Below are positions 54,462 to 64,000 of a stretch of 64,000 nucleotides of DNA, in pieces. The stretch spans positions 2,728,001 through 2,792,000 of the forward strand of contig JAGUCH010000003.1 in assembly GCA_019096065.1 (NCBI GenBank), written 5' to 3'. Position numbers and translations under genes: made by a program. Position 1 is the first letter of the stretch, and the number at the start of each line of letters is the position of its first letter. The stretch is from Paracyclopina nana (Eukaryota > Arthropoda > Copepoda > Cyclopoida > Cyclopettidae). A model generated the notes under the pieces. The model made no database searches and was not told the origin of the DNA. It was given only the letters and a program-made list of their open reading frames with translations.

Positions 54462-56770
54462 ATGTTAGAGAGGCTTCAGGAGATATTTGTTTCAAGAGAT
54501 AACGTGCGTTTTCGTATCCTATCACCTCTTATCTTAGCATTTTCAGTCGCCATTTTGATAGCCTCGTTGCTCATCCCTTGCGATATGTCTAAAAAATTGA
54601 GCCCTGACGACCCCAACTCCTACTCAAGGCCAGGTAACAGTTTCATTATTATTATTTCAATTTTCTTAAAAAGGACTTTCACCCCTGTAGATATTGCCAA
54701 GGTGACCCATATTCACCTGCAATTGGATCTTGATTTCGACAAAAAAATACTTGATGGAGCTGCAACCTTGACTGTTGAGAAAAAAGTCTCATCTGCCACG
54801 CAAGTGATCCTAGATTCGAGAGGCTTGAAAATCAAGTCTGTCACTGATGCCGCCAATGGGGCAAAACTTGATTATCTGCTGCATGAAGAGGGTTATGTCG
54901 GCAGCAAGCTTGAGGTCACCTTGCCAGTCACCAATGACAACCTGCAAGTTTCACCCAAATGGGGAGTCACTGTCTCTAATTCATTGATTTTCTTCTCTTT
55001 TAGTGTTAAGGTCAAGATTGAGTATGAGACGTCTCCAAACTCGACTGCATTGCAATGGCTGTCCCCAAGCCAAACAGCTGGGAAAACGCATCCCTATCTG
55101 TTTTCCCAATGCCAAGCAATTCATTGCAGGTCGATGGTTCCTTGCCAGGATAGCCCATCCGTTAAGATGCCTTATTCTGCTGAGGTACCTTCATTATGAC
55201 AATTTTACTCGTATGAATTTCGATTGCAGTTGTGACATTTATTTTAGATTACCGCTCCAGGGGATTTGACTGTTTTGATGAGCGCCATAAGGCAAAGTGA
55301 GCCTGAGCCAGCTAAGATCGATGGCAAAAAGTTGCACAGATTTGTGCAACAAGTGCCCATTCAATCCTACTTGATTGCCATTGCTGCTGGCAATTTGGAA
55401 TCGAGGAAAATTGGACCTAGATCCCATGTCTGGTCAGAGAAAGAGTATGTGGACAAGGCTGCCTACGAATTTGCTGAAACTGAGACAATGCTGAAGACTG
55501 CGGAGGATGTCTGCGGTCCCTATGTCTGGGGAATCTATGATATCCTCGTTTTGCCCCCAAGTTTCCCTTATGGAGGCATGGAAAACCCATGCTTGACTTT
55601 TGCAACCCCAACAGTTTTAGCTGGAGACAGAAGTTTGGCTGATGTGATAGCTCATGAAATAGCTCATAGCTGGACTGGCAACTTGGTGACCAACAAAAAC
55701 TTTGAGCATTTCTGGCTCAATGAAGGCTTTACTGTCTTCACTGAGAGGAAGATCGTCGGCCGAATGCAAGGCAGTCCGGCAGCGCATATGAGTGCCATTA
55801 TGAGATGGAAATCACTGAAAGAAAACATCATGGATGTTCAGGGCGAAACCAATCCATTGACAGCACTTGTCGTTAATCTGGATGGAGTAGACCCAGATGA
55901 TGCTTTTTCTATTGTTCCCTATGAAAAAGGAGCCACCTTTCTTTGGTACCTTGAGGATACTGTGGGCGGACCTGGTAAATCAAAAATAAATTACCTTGGT
56001 TTTCTGCGATTTAACTTATTTTCTTTTCCTTCAGAGGTCTTTGAGCCTTTCCTGAAAAGCTATTATGAGCACTTCAAGCACAAATCCATCGATTCTTACC
56101 AATTCAAGGACTACTTTTTGCATTACTTTGCTGATAAGGACTTGTCATTCATTGAGTGGGACAAATGGTTCAACAGCCCTGGAATGCCAATTTATAAGCC
56201 CAAATTTGATGATTCTTTGGCAAAAGTAGCGCACTCAAAGTTTGATGTTTATCAGGATTACAATTTATCTTCAATAGGTTTGCTCTGAATTGAGCAAAAA
56301 ATGGATTGAATGGAAAGAGACCGAGCCGTGTCCTTTCACGGCCGAAGATTTAAGCCAATTCTCTTCGGATCAAAAAACCGAATTTTTGGCTGAGCTTTTG
56401 GAGCAGCCACCCATGCCGATTGTCAAACTGGTGAAAATGCAAGAGGTGTACAACTTGAGTTCCATAGACAACTCTGAAATTAAGTTCAACTGGATTAGAT
56501 TGGGCCTTAGGAGCAAATGGATGGACGCTGTGCCTAGGGCTGTTGAAATGGTCACGGTCCAGGGCAGAATGAAATTTGTGAGGCCACTCTATAGGTGAGT
56601 AGCTTTGACATTTATTGCCCATTCGAAATGCACAACAGATTTCTTGTAGGGCTTTGTTCAATTGGGAAGAAACAAGGAAAATAGCATTGGACACGTTTGA
56701 AAAGAACAAGCCATTCATGATGCATGTGGCTGTGCAAGGCTTGGAAAATGATATGAAAGTGCATTCTTGA
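54462..56770 (+). CDS. LTA4H: Leukotriene A4 hydrolase-type aminopeptidase
   Basis: M1 zinc metallohydrolase with arginine-type aminopeptidase activity; in vertebrates it also hydrolyses LTA4. Seven exons: 54462-54633, 54691-54947, 55011-55184, 55248-55974, 56035-56225, 56278-56594 and 56650-56770, all in phase. From the ATG at 54585 the protein is 611 residues, exactly the human length; from the ATG at 54462 it is 652 and gains a hydrophobic segment (LILAFSVAILIASLLIP) able to act as a membrane anchor. The GGMEN motif, zinc site HEIAHSW (about residue 296) and NEGF are present, as is PYEKG. The residue equivalent to human Tyr378 is Phe (AFSIVPYEKG), while the catalytic Tyr383 is kept. The C-terminal helical domain is complete. 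Confidence 0.94.
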
Positions 56771-58812
56771 TTTGCAAATAAACGAGTGCCGTCACTAAGA
56801 CCTCAAATGTCGTGGGTTTTAGGTTCTAAAACATAGGTGGGTTTAAAAGATCTAACAAAGTGTGTTTTAAAGCCTACCCTTTTTTTGGTATTAGGTACCA
56901 AGAACTAACTTGAAAACATTATTTTAGTGTTTTAGGGGCCACTGACTGACTCCCTTGAAGGATCCATTCAGTAGACCTGAGAGCTATCTTAAAATGTCTG
57001 TTGTGGGCCATTTGGAAGTTCTACCCCTTAGTCACTGTACCAAAGGGTTTTGCCCTCGGACCCCTAGGAGGGGAGATATGGGCCCTCTAAGTTTGGGGAA
57101 ATTTTTATGTTGTAAAACTTTGGACCCCTCTCACAGCCAAATGAATAAACTTTTATCAGCCCATTTTTTGTGCATTTTTAGGCCTCCTGTGGGTGTCTAG
57201 GAGAATGGGCTAAAAGTTGTCATACAAAACCCACTGCGCTCCAGGGGCTGAAATCCGTTTTTAGGGGGTAACTTTGGAGGAAAATTGAGCAACCTTCCCC
57301 CACAGTCAGCCAATGATACTTTCAAATAAAAAATTACTCTTTTTTACTTCAGGGCAGATATAACTTTGGCCTTAAAAACTTTGTTAAACAGTATTTGAAT
57401 ATAAGAGCTAAAAATTTTATTATAATTATTGGGTGACATGAACAATATTCATTTTTTTATTTTTTTATTTTGGGAGCATCTTGGGGTACTACCTTAACAA
57501 CCATTTTTGATTTATTAAAAAATTAGCTTATTTTGTAATTTTTCATTTTACAAACTTCATTAATGGTGGCTGAATTTTTTTTTATAATTATTGCTTGTGA
57601 TAAGCTATTTTTTTATCATTAATGTGAAGTTTGATCACACTTAACTTGTGAGCACTTTTAAAGTAACCAACTATCGCCACAATCGTTAAATTTCAATAAA
57701 TGAACATGCAAAAAATGAGCTAAAACGAAATTTTATGATGAGCAGCATTCATGATACCCCATCTTAATAATAAAAATTCATTTTTGGTGTGCGACGGTCA
57801 CACCCTCTGAAGCCTAGGATGGTTAGCATCGGCATCATGGTCGCGGTACCGTTCGCAGCCTCCGGGTGCTGGCCGGATGTCTACCCGCCTTGGACCCAAA
57901 GCCGCAGCCTTGGTGCTCCAACTCTGGCGAGATACATCACATGGCAAGCTTCAGTGCTGTAGACCTGTGATTGGGCCTCCTATCCAAGTCCTCAGTGGCC
58001 TTAACAGCCTCAGGTTAGGATGCATAACTGCCCAGGAAACCTCTATACAAGTTATGGTCGAACAAAATCCATCAAGGTTGTCTTATTCACTCGGCTTTTA
58101 ACACCACACAAATTAATGGCAGCAAATACAAAGAAATAAGTACTGCAGTAAATATTCTTGTGGCCATCTTCTTCATGCCTCAGCACACTTTGGAGAACTT
58201 TGGTGGGACAATAGCAGGGCAGAGCTCACTCAATGGGCCATGTGCACTTGGTCCATGTCTTGTTTCTCTGAAGTCCCCCCTCGAACTCCTCGAGTATTCT
58301 CCTTCTTCTCCCCTCGATCCATCGCAGCAAGTTCCATCAGCTTCCATCTGCTTCTCTCCGTTATCATGCAGCTGCAGGTCCTCTCTATGTAGCAGCTAGC
58401 GACTCCTCCACACAATGGCTAGCAACTTCTCCACTCAAGGTCAGGTGAATTGCCATAGGTAAGGCTCAACGCATAGGTAGTAGCAGCAGCAGCAGCAACA
58501 ATCAGAGAGTTGGAGGAGATGAAAAGGTGTTTTTAAGAAAGGAGGTTTTGTGATTTGGAGGTGGTGACGTAGCGGTGAATGGGCAACCTTCCGGACTTCT
58601 GGCGGCTCCACGGGCTCCACGGTTTCCACAGGTTCCACTGGAGGGGTCCAATCAAGTCCTATTCTAATCGTAACGTGCACCAGAGACATGATGTACTTAT
58701 TGCCCATCATTCCCCGGCCCTAACTTTTTCAGCTTTTGAAATAGTTTTATGCTCTAAAAATATAAAAAAGGTGTCATTGATCGCTTACATCACATTAAGG
58801 TTGATACAGTTA
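56771..58812. other. Intergenic, no gene seen
   Basis: AT-rich up to about 57790, then a GC-richer part with no recognisable protein. Short trinucleotide runs (GCAGCAGCAGCAGCAAC, about 58486) and an imperfect GGCTCCAC/GGTTCCAC tandem (about 58604-58640) are present. The latter part may be the 3' flank or terminal repeat of the minus-strand virus-like unit starting at 58813, but no boundary could be set. Confidence 0.45.
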
Positions 58813-60693
58813 TTATACTAACGTCGCGCCTCCCAGGCCACCCATTCGCATAGTAAGGCGCTGATTTTGGTCAGCATCTTTCTTGCGATCTCCTCTATTG
58901 TAACGAAGCCGTGAGCGGGACGTATTAGGTCTCACATAGCCTCCATCATCATAACATCGGCTGCATACTCGCCGCCTTTTCCAAATCAATATGCCCATAC
59001 ACGTGAATCCCAGTGCTGCAGACAATAGGCTCACCGTCAGGATTATTTCCCAATTATTGAATAAACCTCCAAGTTCATCTTCAGGGAATTTTGTAAAGAA
59101 CTTCACCATATCACTTTCCCAAGGAGAGTCCTCGTATCCAGTACTTTGAGTTCCAAGGGAAACTTTACAATTGCTAAGGATCTGATAGGATCCTGGTTCC
59201 AATACCATCGAGTTCTTGAAGTCATTTAAACAAGTCCTATTAATCATTGCACTTGAGACCAAATTTAAGAACCCTTTATAATTTGCACATCCCACATCAG
59301 TGAGTGTGTTAGTTTTAAGTGGCTCTAATTCACAGGCGTCAAAAGGGTCACCCAGAGCTAGCCCTAAAAGTACTTTAGCACAGTGTTGGACTCCTTCTGT
59401 CAAGTCAAAGTCCTTGTTTTCACACACGGTTAAGTTATGGTCATGAACGAAGCAATCACTATAGATGGGTATTTCCCGAGACACAAACACTAGATCATTT
59501 CGGCGGGTCAAATACCTATCATGCAGTAAGAATCCGTTTTTGCTTCGTGACACAATATGATATGTGACCTCAGGGGTAGGGTCCATTTCTTTATACCCAA
59601 CTATTCCCTGAGTGACAAAGTCTCCACTCTGCTCAGTGTTCGCCAAAGGTTCATAAACATTAGTAATAGTGGCCGCATTTCTGTCACTATTATGCGCCAG
59701 AGTTGGTATGCTGAACCGTGTGCCTGCCTGTCCAAAATTTCTGGCAAATTGCACAACTGTGTCAGCACATGACAATACTTGCTGCAGATCATTTGGTATT
59801 AATCCAGACTTCAAAAAGACCTTGCTAAAACCTTTCAATAGTCGAAAGGCCAAAGAAACTTTCGGTGGTACTCTCAGTGGAGTGGTATTTGCTATCATGC
59901 CATCGGTGAATTTTGTCGATTTACCTGATTCTGCTAGGGCCATCACGGCGTTGTAGGCCTTTTCAAGGAAGCTTTTCCTCCCAGACAATTCAGATTTGAC
60001 AAAGTCCTTATGGGTGATGACAAAGTCATTTTGAACACATATTGTTGCCTTCCCATCACTGTGTGGTGCATGGGCTTTAACTGACGTCATGGTCCTCGGC
60101 CCTTGTCCCACAGTGAAATACCCGTGATACGGGTAACCTGCAATTATCTCATCATCCGGTTTTCTCATACCCCACTTGAGGAAATGTGGTTTTCCCATCC
60201 AAGGACATAGGTACCTCATTGACGATCCGAAACTTTACACATAAAGTTACCTTAGTGGCAAGAGGGCTTTCCTTTGCCGTATAACGTAATAGTTCTAGAA
60301 AAACGTCCATGTCTTCATAAGTTTTAGGGGCAAATGGTACAAACCCTTGACGTTTGGAACAAGCTTTGTCGATGGTGTTAGGGTACTCTCTTCTCCAACT
60401 GCCAACATATTCCCAATATGGACCAAGTCCTCCTTGTCCTTAACTTCTTTTACCACGGTGTCAATATTATTCAGGACGCCAATTGTTGATTGCAAAAGGC
60501 CACTGTAATCCTTCGTATCTAACACCATAGCCTTTTTCACCATTCTAGGATGATGGACCACTCTAACTGGAACTAGGGCATGTCCGGAATGGCAAAGTGC
60601 CTCATCCAGTACGAACTGAGTATTTGGGTAGTTGGACAGGCCCCAAGTGCCAGATCCCAAAAGGGTGAGTATGAAGGCCAATTCAAACGACAT
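58813..60693 (-). pseudogene. Endogenous envelope-like glycoprotein, one frameshift
   Basis: Read from 60693 downwards, MSFELAFILTLLGSGTWG is a signal peptide. The ectodomain frame ends at 60295, a different frame covers about 60300-60160, and the main ORF (ATG at 60219) runs to 58813 with 468 residues. So the gene is probably one glycoprotein of about 600 residues disturbed by small indels around 60300 and 60180. Near the C-terminus are a membrane segment (WEIILTVSLLSAALGFTCMG) and a basic tail. Several conserved cysteines and the block LEPGSYQILSNC align with the glycoprotein at 1-1470; the two are diverged members of one family. No pol-type gene is next to it here. Upstream on the same strand lies the 397-residue protein at 61112-62305. 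Confidence 0.65.
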
Positions 60694-60929
60694 CTTACCA
60701 GCACAAACTCTGATCAGAAACTATTTGGGCCCCAAGACCGCTAACTTTCCTTATAAACCCAGACAAGTATGGGCACGCCACCTTACTATGTCTAGACATT
60801 CTTTGCTTTTTCCATTGGTTTTTATTATCATAGCATGTCGACATGTATGGTAAAAAGTTAAGAGTATTGGCCCACAACCAAGTATTTTATCAATATGTAC
60901 AATTCGATTCTGAAGGGTAATTTCATTTT

Positions 60930-61217
60930 TTAGAACTGCCCGACAAATCCATTAATCGCCTCAGTGAATACCTTGATGTCGCTGGGGGTCATTTCCTCCA
61001 TTTTAGCCTGGAGGAGATAGTTCACACGCTCCTTATTCTTATCGACTTTGGAGCGCTTAGCGTGCAAAATGTCTGGTCCATTCGTTCCTGCGCCAAAAGG
61101 GCGCCCGCGCGCTACATCGGCGTACAGTCTAGGTCCTCGCCTTGGTTTTGTTGCCAAGACTTCTCCACAAACGCAGCTAGTTTTTGGGGCCTGGCCCCGG
61201 CTGTGTACCTCACGCAT
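60930..61217 (-). CDS. Small basic ORF overlapping the end of the 397-residue gene
   Basis: An ATG at 61217 opens a 95-residue frame that overlaps the end of the 61112-62305 ORF by 106 bp in another frame. It is rich in Arg/Lys and Cys at the start and ends with a helical segment (KMEEMTPSDIKVFTEAING). Either a true overlapping ORF, or the displaced C-terminus of the upstream protein after a one-base indel. Unrecognised. Confidence 0.4.
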   Translation of the reverse strand: MREVHSRGQAPKTSCVCGEVLATKPRRGPRLYADVARGRPFGAGTNGPDILHAKRSKVDKNKERVNYLLQAKMEEMTPSDIKVFTEAINGFVGQF

Positions 61218-62305
61218 TGCGGATATGTCCCAATGGCTCGATCGACAAACTGGGCTACCATGGTAGGCAGGAGTGCGGTCATATCGATCTTCACGTCCAA
61301 TTTTCGTGGTGCTTGAGCCACACCATTGTTAAGGCAGGACGGCGGTCCCACATACAGTTGCAAGTAAGGCGACGTCAAATCATGGAACATCCGCGGATCC
61401 CAAAATGTTGAGTCCAATGTTGGCATGATCTGAATGCAGCCTCGCTTGGTATAATGTTTTGAGACTACCACAGGGAGTTGAGCTCCACCCTGTCCACGGA
61501 TTCCATGAACATAATACCCAACAGCTGTTGGGCTCTGGACGGCAGACCAACTCCTGACATTGGCCAACTTATGGACATTCTCGTCATATTCCATCTTGTC
61601 AGGCAAGTTGTAGACTGGTAGATTGTCTAGCATCGGAAATATAACAAGAAAATCGGGAATCTCCCCTCCTTTACTCACTGGCTCGATAATCAATTCAATG
61701 CAGTCAAAGTTTTTCACCTTCAATGGCCTACGAGGCTCGGTCCGTTCATAGGGTTCTCCATTTATCCTAATCGTTAGGTCAAAAGGCACCTCCTTTCCAA
61801 CAGTCATGACCTCTTTCGTAGCTATCTTCAACAGGCTTGCATCATAATGCTGCTGTATAGTAGCTCTGGTCCGGCTCGCCTCCCTCGCATAGGCCTGTAG
61901 ACCCTCCATGTGGGGAGGCCTGATCAAATCCTCAAATGGCAATGGGTACCCCAAACTGGAGGATACTCTTTCCAATGGGACCTCGAGGGGTTCCTCTTGG
62001 TCCTGGTGCCTAGTTGTCTGATTCTGGGCTTGATTCTCAATATTGACAGCAGGCATGTTGCGATCCATAACTGGCTCATCATCCTTTAGGAGCTCACTAA
62101 CCTCATGCTCGTTGAACTCTCCAGTCTTATCAGTCTCCATCATGGAGACCAATGCAGATTCTCCTTCCATGGATTCGGTGATCAGAGACATCCTTAGGTT
62201 ATCGAGGCTATTCAAGCTATCGCTCATTTCCAGACTGTTGCTGTAGGGCCGTAAACTGCCCTTTTTATACGCATCTTTACAGGTATGCCCCACACTCTCG
62301 GGCAT
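61112..62305 (-). CDS. Unidentified virus-like structural protein, 397 residues
   Basis: Not recognised. The first 130 residues are acidic and Ser/Met-rich with low complexity. From about residue 165 to 370 the sequence is dense in beta-strand-like segments (EVPFDLTIRINGEPY, FDCIELIIEPV, IPDFLVIFPMLDNLPVYNL, AVGYYVHGIRGQ), as in a compact capsid, matrix or nucleoprotein fold. An upstream start MPESVGHTC and a second one at residue 27 (MSDSLNSL) are both possible. It lies upstream of the envelope-like gene on the same strand, with the small ORF 60930-61217 between them, and diverges from the gene at 62594 across a 288-bp spacer. The order structural protein then glycoprotein resembles a viral transcription unit. 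Confidence 0.5.
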   Translation of the reverse strand: MPESVGHTCKDAYKKGSLRPYSNSLEMSDSLNSLDNLRMSLITESMEGESALVSMMETDKTGEFNEHEVSELLKDDEPVMDRNMPAVNIENQAQNQTTRHQDQEEPLEVPLERVSSSLGYPLPFEDLIRPPHMEGLQAYAREASRTRATIQQHYDASLLKIATKEVMTVGKEVPFDLTIRINGEPYERTEPRRPLKVKNFDCIELIIEPVSKGGEIPDFLVIFPMLDNLPVYNLPDKMEYDENVHKLANVRSWSAVQSPTAVGYYVHGIRGQGGAQLPVVVSKHYTKRGCIQIMPTLDSTFWDPRMFHDLTSPYLQLYVGPPSCLNNGVAQAPRKLDVKIDMTALLPTMVAQFVDRAIGTYPQCVRYTAGARPQKLAAFVEKSWQQNQGEDLDCTPM

Positions 62306-62593
62306 TTAAATGCGTGGGTTGTCCCTTTTTTAAAAAACCCAAGGTCATTTTTTGTCTAGGTAAAAAAGAACAAGGTAACAGGACTTATACCACTTCCTTA
62401 TAAGATGGGCGCGTGCGCGCACGCTCATCGTTAAGTCGCACGGACATTTTTGACTTCCTAGGTCGAGAAACGTAGCGAGGGTGCAACAGGCAGTTGCAAC
62501 TCTCAGCTTTCACTTAATGTTGATCATTCTCCCATCGGACTTCGTCCAAGCTGGTCACTTTTCTAGAGATATTCCAATCCCAATCAACCCGCG
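62306..62593. promoter_or_regulatory. Divergent promoter of the virus-like block
   Basis: 288 bp between two divergent starts. It contains TTATAAGATGGGCGCG (TATA-like, about 62399) followed by an alternating GCGCGTGCGCGCAC palindrome. Confidence 0.4.
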
Positions 62594-63645
62594 ATGGTCA
62601 TTTTAGCCTGGGTTTCTCTAACTCCAGAGGGCAGCTCTACAGAGGCTCCCACTGAGGTTCCAATCCAGCCATCAACGGTGGATCCTGCGCTAGTGGATTC
62701 TCAAACCATGGGCCCAGTAGGTCCTACTGTTGCTATTCCTGAGAGTGGCATTTCTGAAGCTGAGGGTGGACCTGGATTTGACCCAGCTCCTGTCGATCCC
62801 TTTGAAGTGGAGGTGTTTAACCCCCGAGATTTAATGCCAGCGGTACCAAATGGTTATCGTCCCGTTGCCCCTCAGAGGGACTGGATCGATGAGGTTTTCA
62901 ATTATCACCGATATGGTGTAATGGGGTGGATCGGTCTTGGAGCGTCCATTGGGATGGCTTTGGTAAGTTCAACCTTATAGCTAGTTTTGCAACTATGGCC
63001 AAACTTTTATTTACCACCTTCTTTCTTACAGATTTTGCTTGGCATGTTGGTGTACTTCTGCGTGTGGACGTCACGATGGTGCCGAAGGTTCGTGGCCACG
63101 TTTCGAGCTATTCGTACGGAGCCATCGACTGCAAGTGGAGCCATGCAAATGCTTCCCACAAAGGCCCCATCAGAGCATGCAGCGGTATTTCACTGCTGTA
63201 CCCCAGAGGTCCGAGCTTTGCCACCAGCCCCGATTATGCGTGACCCTGATGTCCATTCGCTCCAAATGGCAATGGCTGCCATGGACCCCTATGGAACACT
63301 ACGCCGGAATCCCAGCATCATGTCCGGGCTGGCCCACATCTATGACGTCCCTAATCCCAAGGGCTGGGTAAGGACCTATCAATTTATGAACTGTAAACAG
63401 GTTACTCATGTACTCTTTTTCATGCACCTTTTCAGGTACCTGTTACTGAAGGGTGCGGGCCGCGGACTTTGAAGAGACGATCTCGCCGGGCTCGAGCCCG
63501 AGATAACCGTCGCTTGGATTCGGCAGCAGATTCCATTCCGGACAAAGACGAAGTCAATGAGGCTGAACCTCTCTCAATCGCAGATGAGGACCAGGATTCG
63601 GCTGGATCAAAGGCTTCCCAAGACGTCAACAGCGATGCCAACTAA
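62594..63645 (+). CDS. Single-pass membrane protein, spliced, unidentified
   Basis: Three exons (62594-62962, 63032-63367, 63436-63645) with clean GT-AG sites, introns of 69 and 68 bp, all joins in phase 0; 304 residues and no break. The N-terminal third is Pro/Glu/Ser/Thr-rich without a clear signal peptide. A membrane segment spans the first junction (GWIGLGASIGMAL then ILLGMLVYFCVW, about residues 111-135), followed by a basic stretch (RWCRRF) and a long cytoplasmic part with YDVPNPKGW and a basic RRSRRARARDNRR cluster, ending acidic. It could be a viral accessory or matrix-like membrane protein or a host gene; the intact frame argues for use. Poly(A) signal AATAAA at about 63948. Confidence 0.6.
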
Positions 63646-64000
63646 GGATCGCCACAAACTTATTGCAAGACGAGAAACGCTCTCTTTTCGCACGTATTTA
63701 AGCGCGTTTTTCTGTAACTTTTGCACTTTGTTCTTCTTATCGCGTGCCAATTCTCACTTTATACTTGCATTTCCCGCAGTCTTCGCGGACTTTTCCGCTT
63801 TTTCGAGATCTCACAGACTTTTCGAGGCTTCGCAGACTTCTTTAAAGCCGGCTTTTTGCACTTGCACTCGTCTTGTTTTTATTTTGATCTCAAAGCTTCC
63901 AATATACTCGAGTATATACTATAGTACTTGTATTCTATATATATGTAATAAAGAATTCGACTTCAAGTGGGGTAGCAGGTATTAGCGAAGCCGTTATCTT
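63646..64000 (+). terminator. 3' UTR and flank of the spliced membrane-protein gene
   Basis: AT-rich, with TATATATATGTAATAAAG at about 63937-63955 as the probable polyadenylation signal. No further gene before the window ends. Confidence 0.45.

Noticed and set aside
57877..58399. ORFs of 74-79 codons in the GC-richer intergenic part
   Set aside because: No homology recognised and comparable ORFs on the opposite strand.

Overview
The window is nuclear DNA from a small-genome invertebrate, most probably an arthropod. The host genes have short GT-AG introns (mostly 50-75 bp), animal-type products (integrin beta, BTB zinc-finger, BRMS1L, APLF, RMI1, NVL), AATAAA signals and very short intergenic gaps. 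It carries arthropod-style BEL/Pao and Gypsy retroelements with envelope-like genes and many foldback MITEs. The species cannot be named from sequence alone.

Layout. 1-2225: 3' part of an endogenous envelope-like glycoprotein gene plus an LTR-like tail. 4118-6963: puromycin-sensitive aminopeptidase (+). 6964-9971: a cluster of non-autonomous inverted-repeat elements. 9972-31768: a BEL/Pao retroelement with 261-bp LTRs and an AAAAT target duplication. It has a 2.4-kb structured leader, gag, a pol with three in-frame stops, and an unidentified third ORF with its own TATA box. A Gypsy element with env (19290-29457, 199-bp LTRs, TTTT duplication) is nested just after pol, and a 391-bp MITE is nested in the third ORF. 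32397-34068: two duplicated genes for glycine-rich MGC-start proteins, among MITEs. 34538-37965 (-): an iron-regulatory-protein/aconitase homologue with an IRP2-like insertion. 38853-39929 (+): glycerol-3-phosphate dehydrogenase. 39971-40989 (-): BRMS1-like. 41200-43110 (+): BTB-zinc-finger protein. 43212-44573 (-): secreted N-glycoprotein of unknown function. 45014-47839 (+): integrin beta. 47930-53441 (-): APLF, RMI1 and NVL packed head-to-tail. 54462-56770 (+): leukotriene A4 hydrolase. 58813-63645: a virus-like block with an envelope glycoprotein and an unidentified 397-residue protein on the minus strand, divergent from an intact three-exon membrane-protein gene on the plus strand.

How it fits together. 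The host genes are mostly housekeeping. NVL (ribosome biogenesis), RMI1 (decatenation with topoisomerase III) and APLF (strand-break repair) sit on one strand with gaps of 128 and 43 bp; the 43-bp gap holds a clean 3' splice site, which suggests co-transcription with trans-splicing. The transposon region records an insertion order: BEL first (LTRs about 97% identical by eye), then Gypsy (about 99%). The best candidates for something undescribed are the divergent gene block at 58.8-63.6 kb, the BEL third ORF and leader, and the RMI1-APLF junction. Exon boundaries were derived by reading splice consensus and checking phase. Two host genes (aminopeptidase, NVL) contain a small frame anomaly that may be an assembly error.
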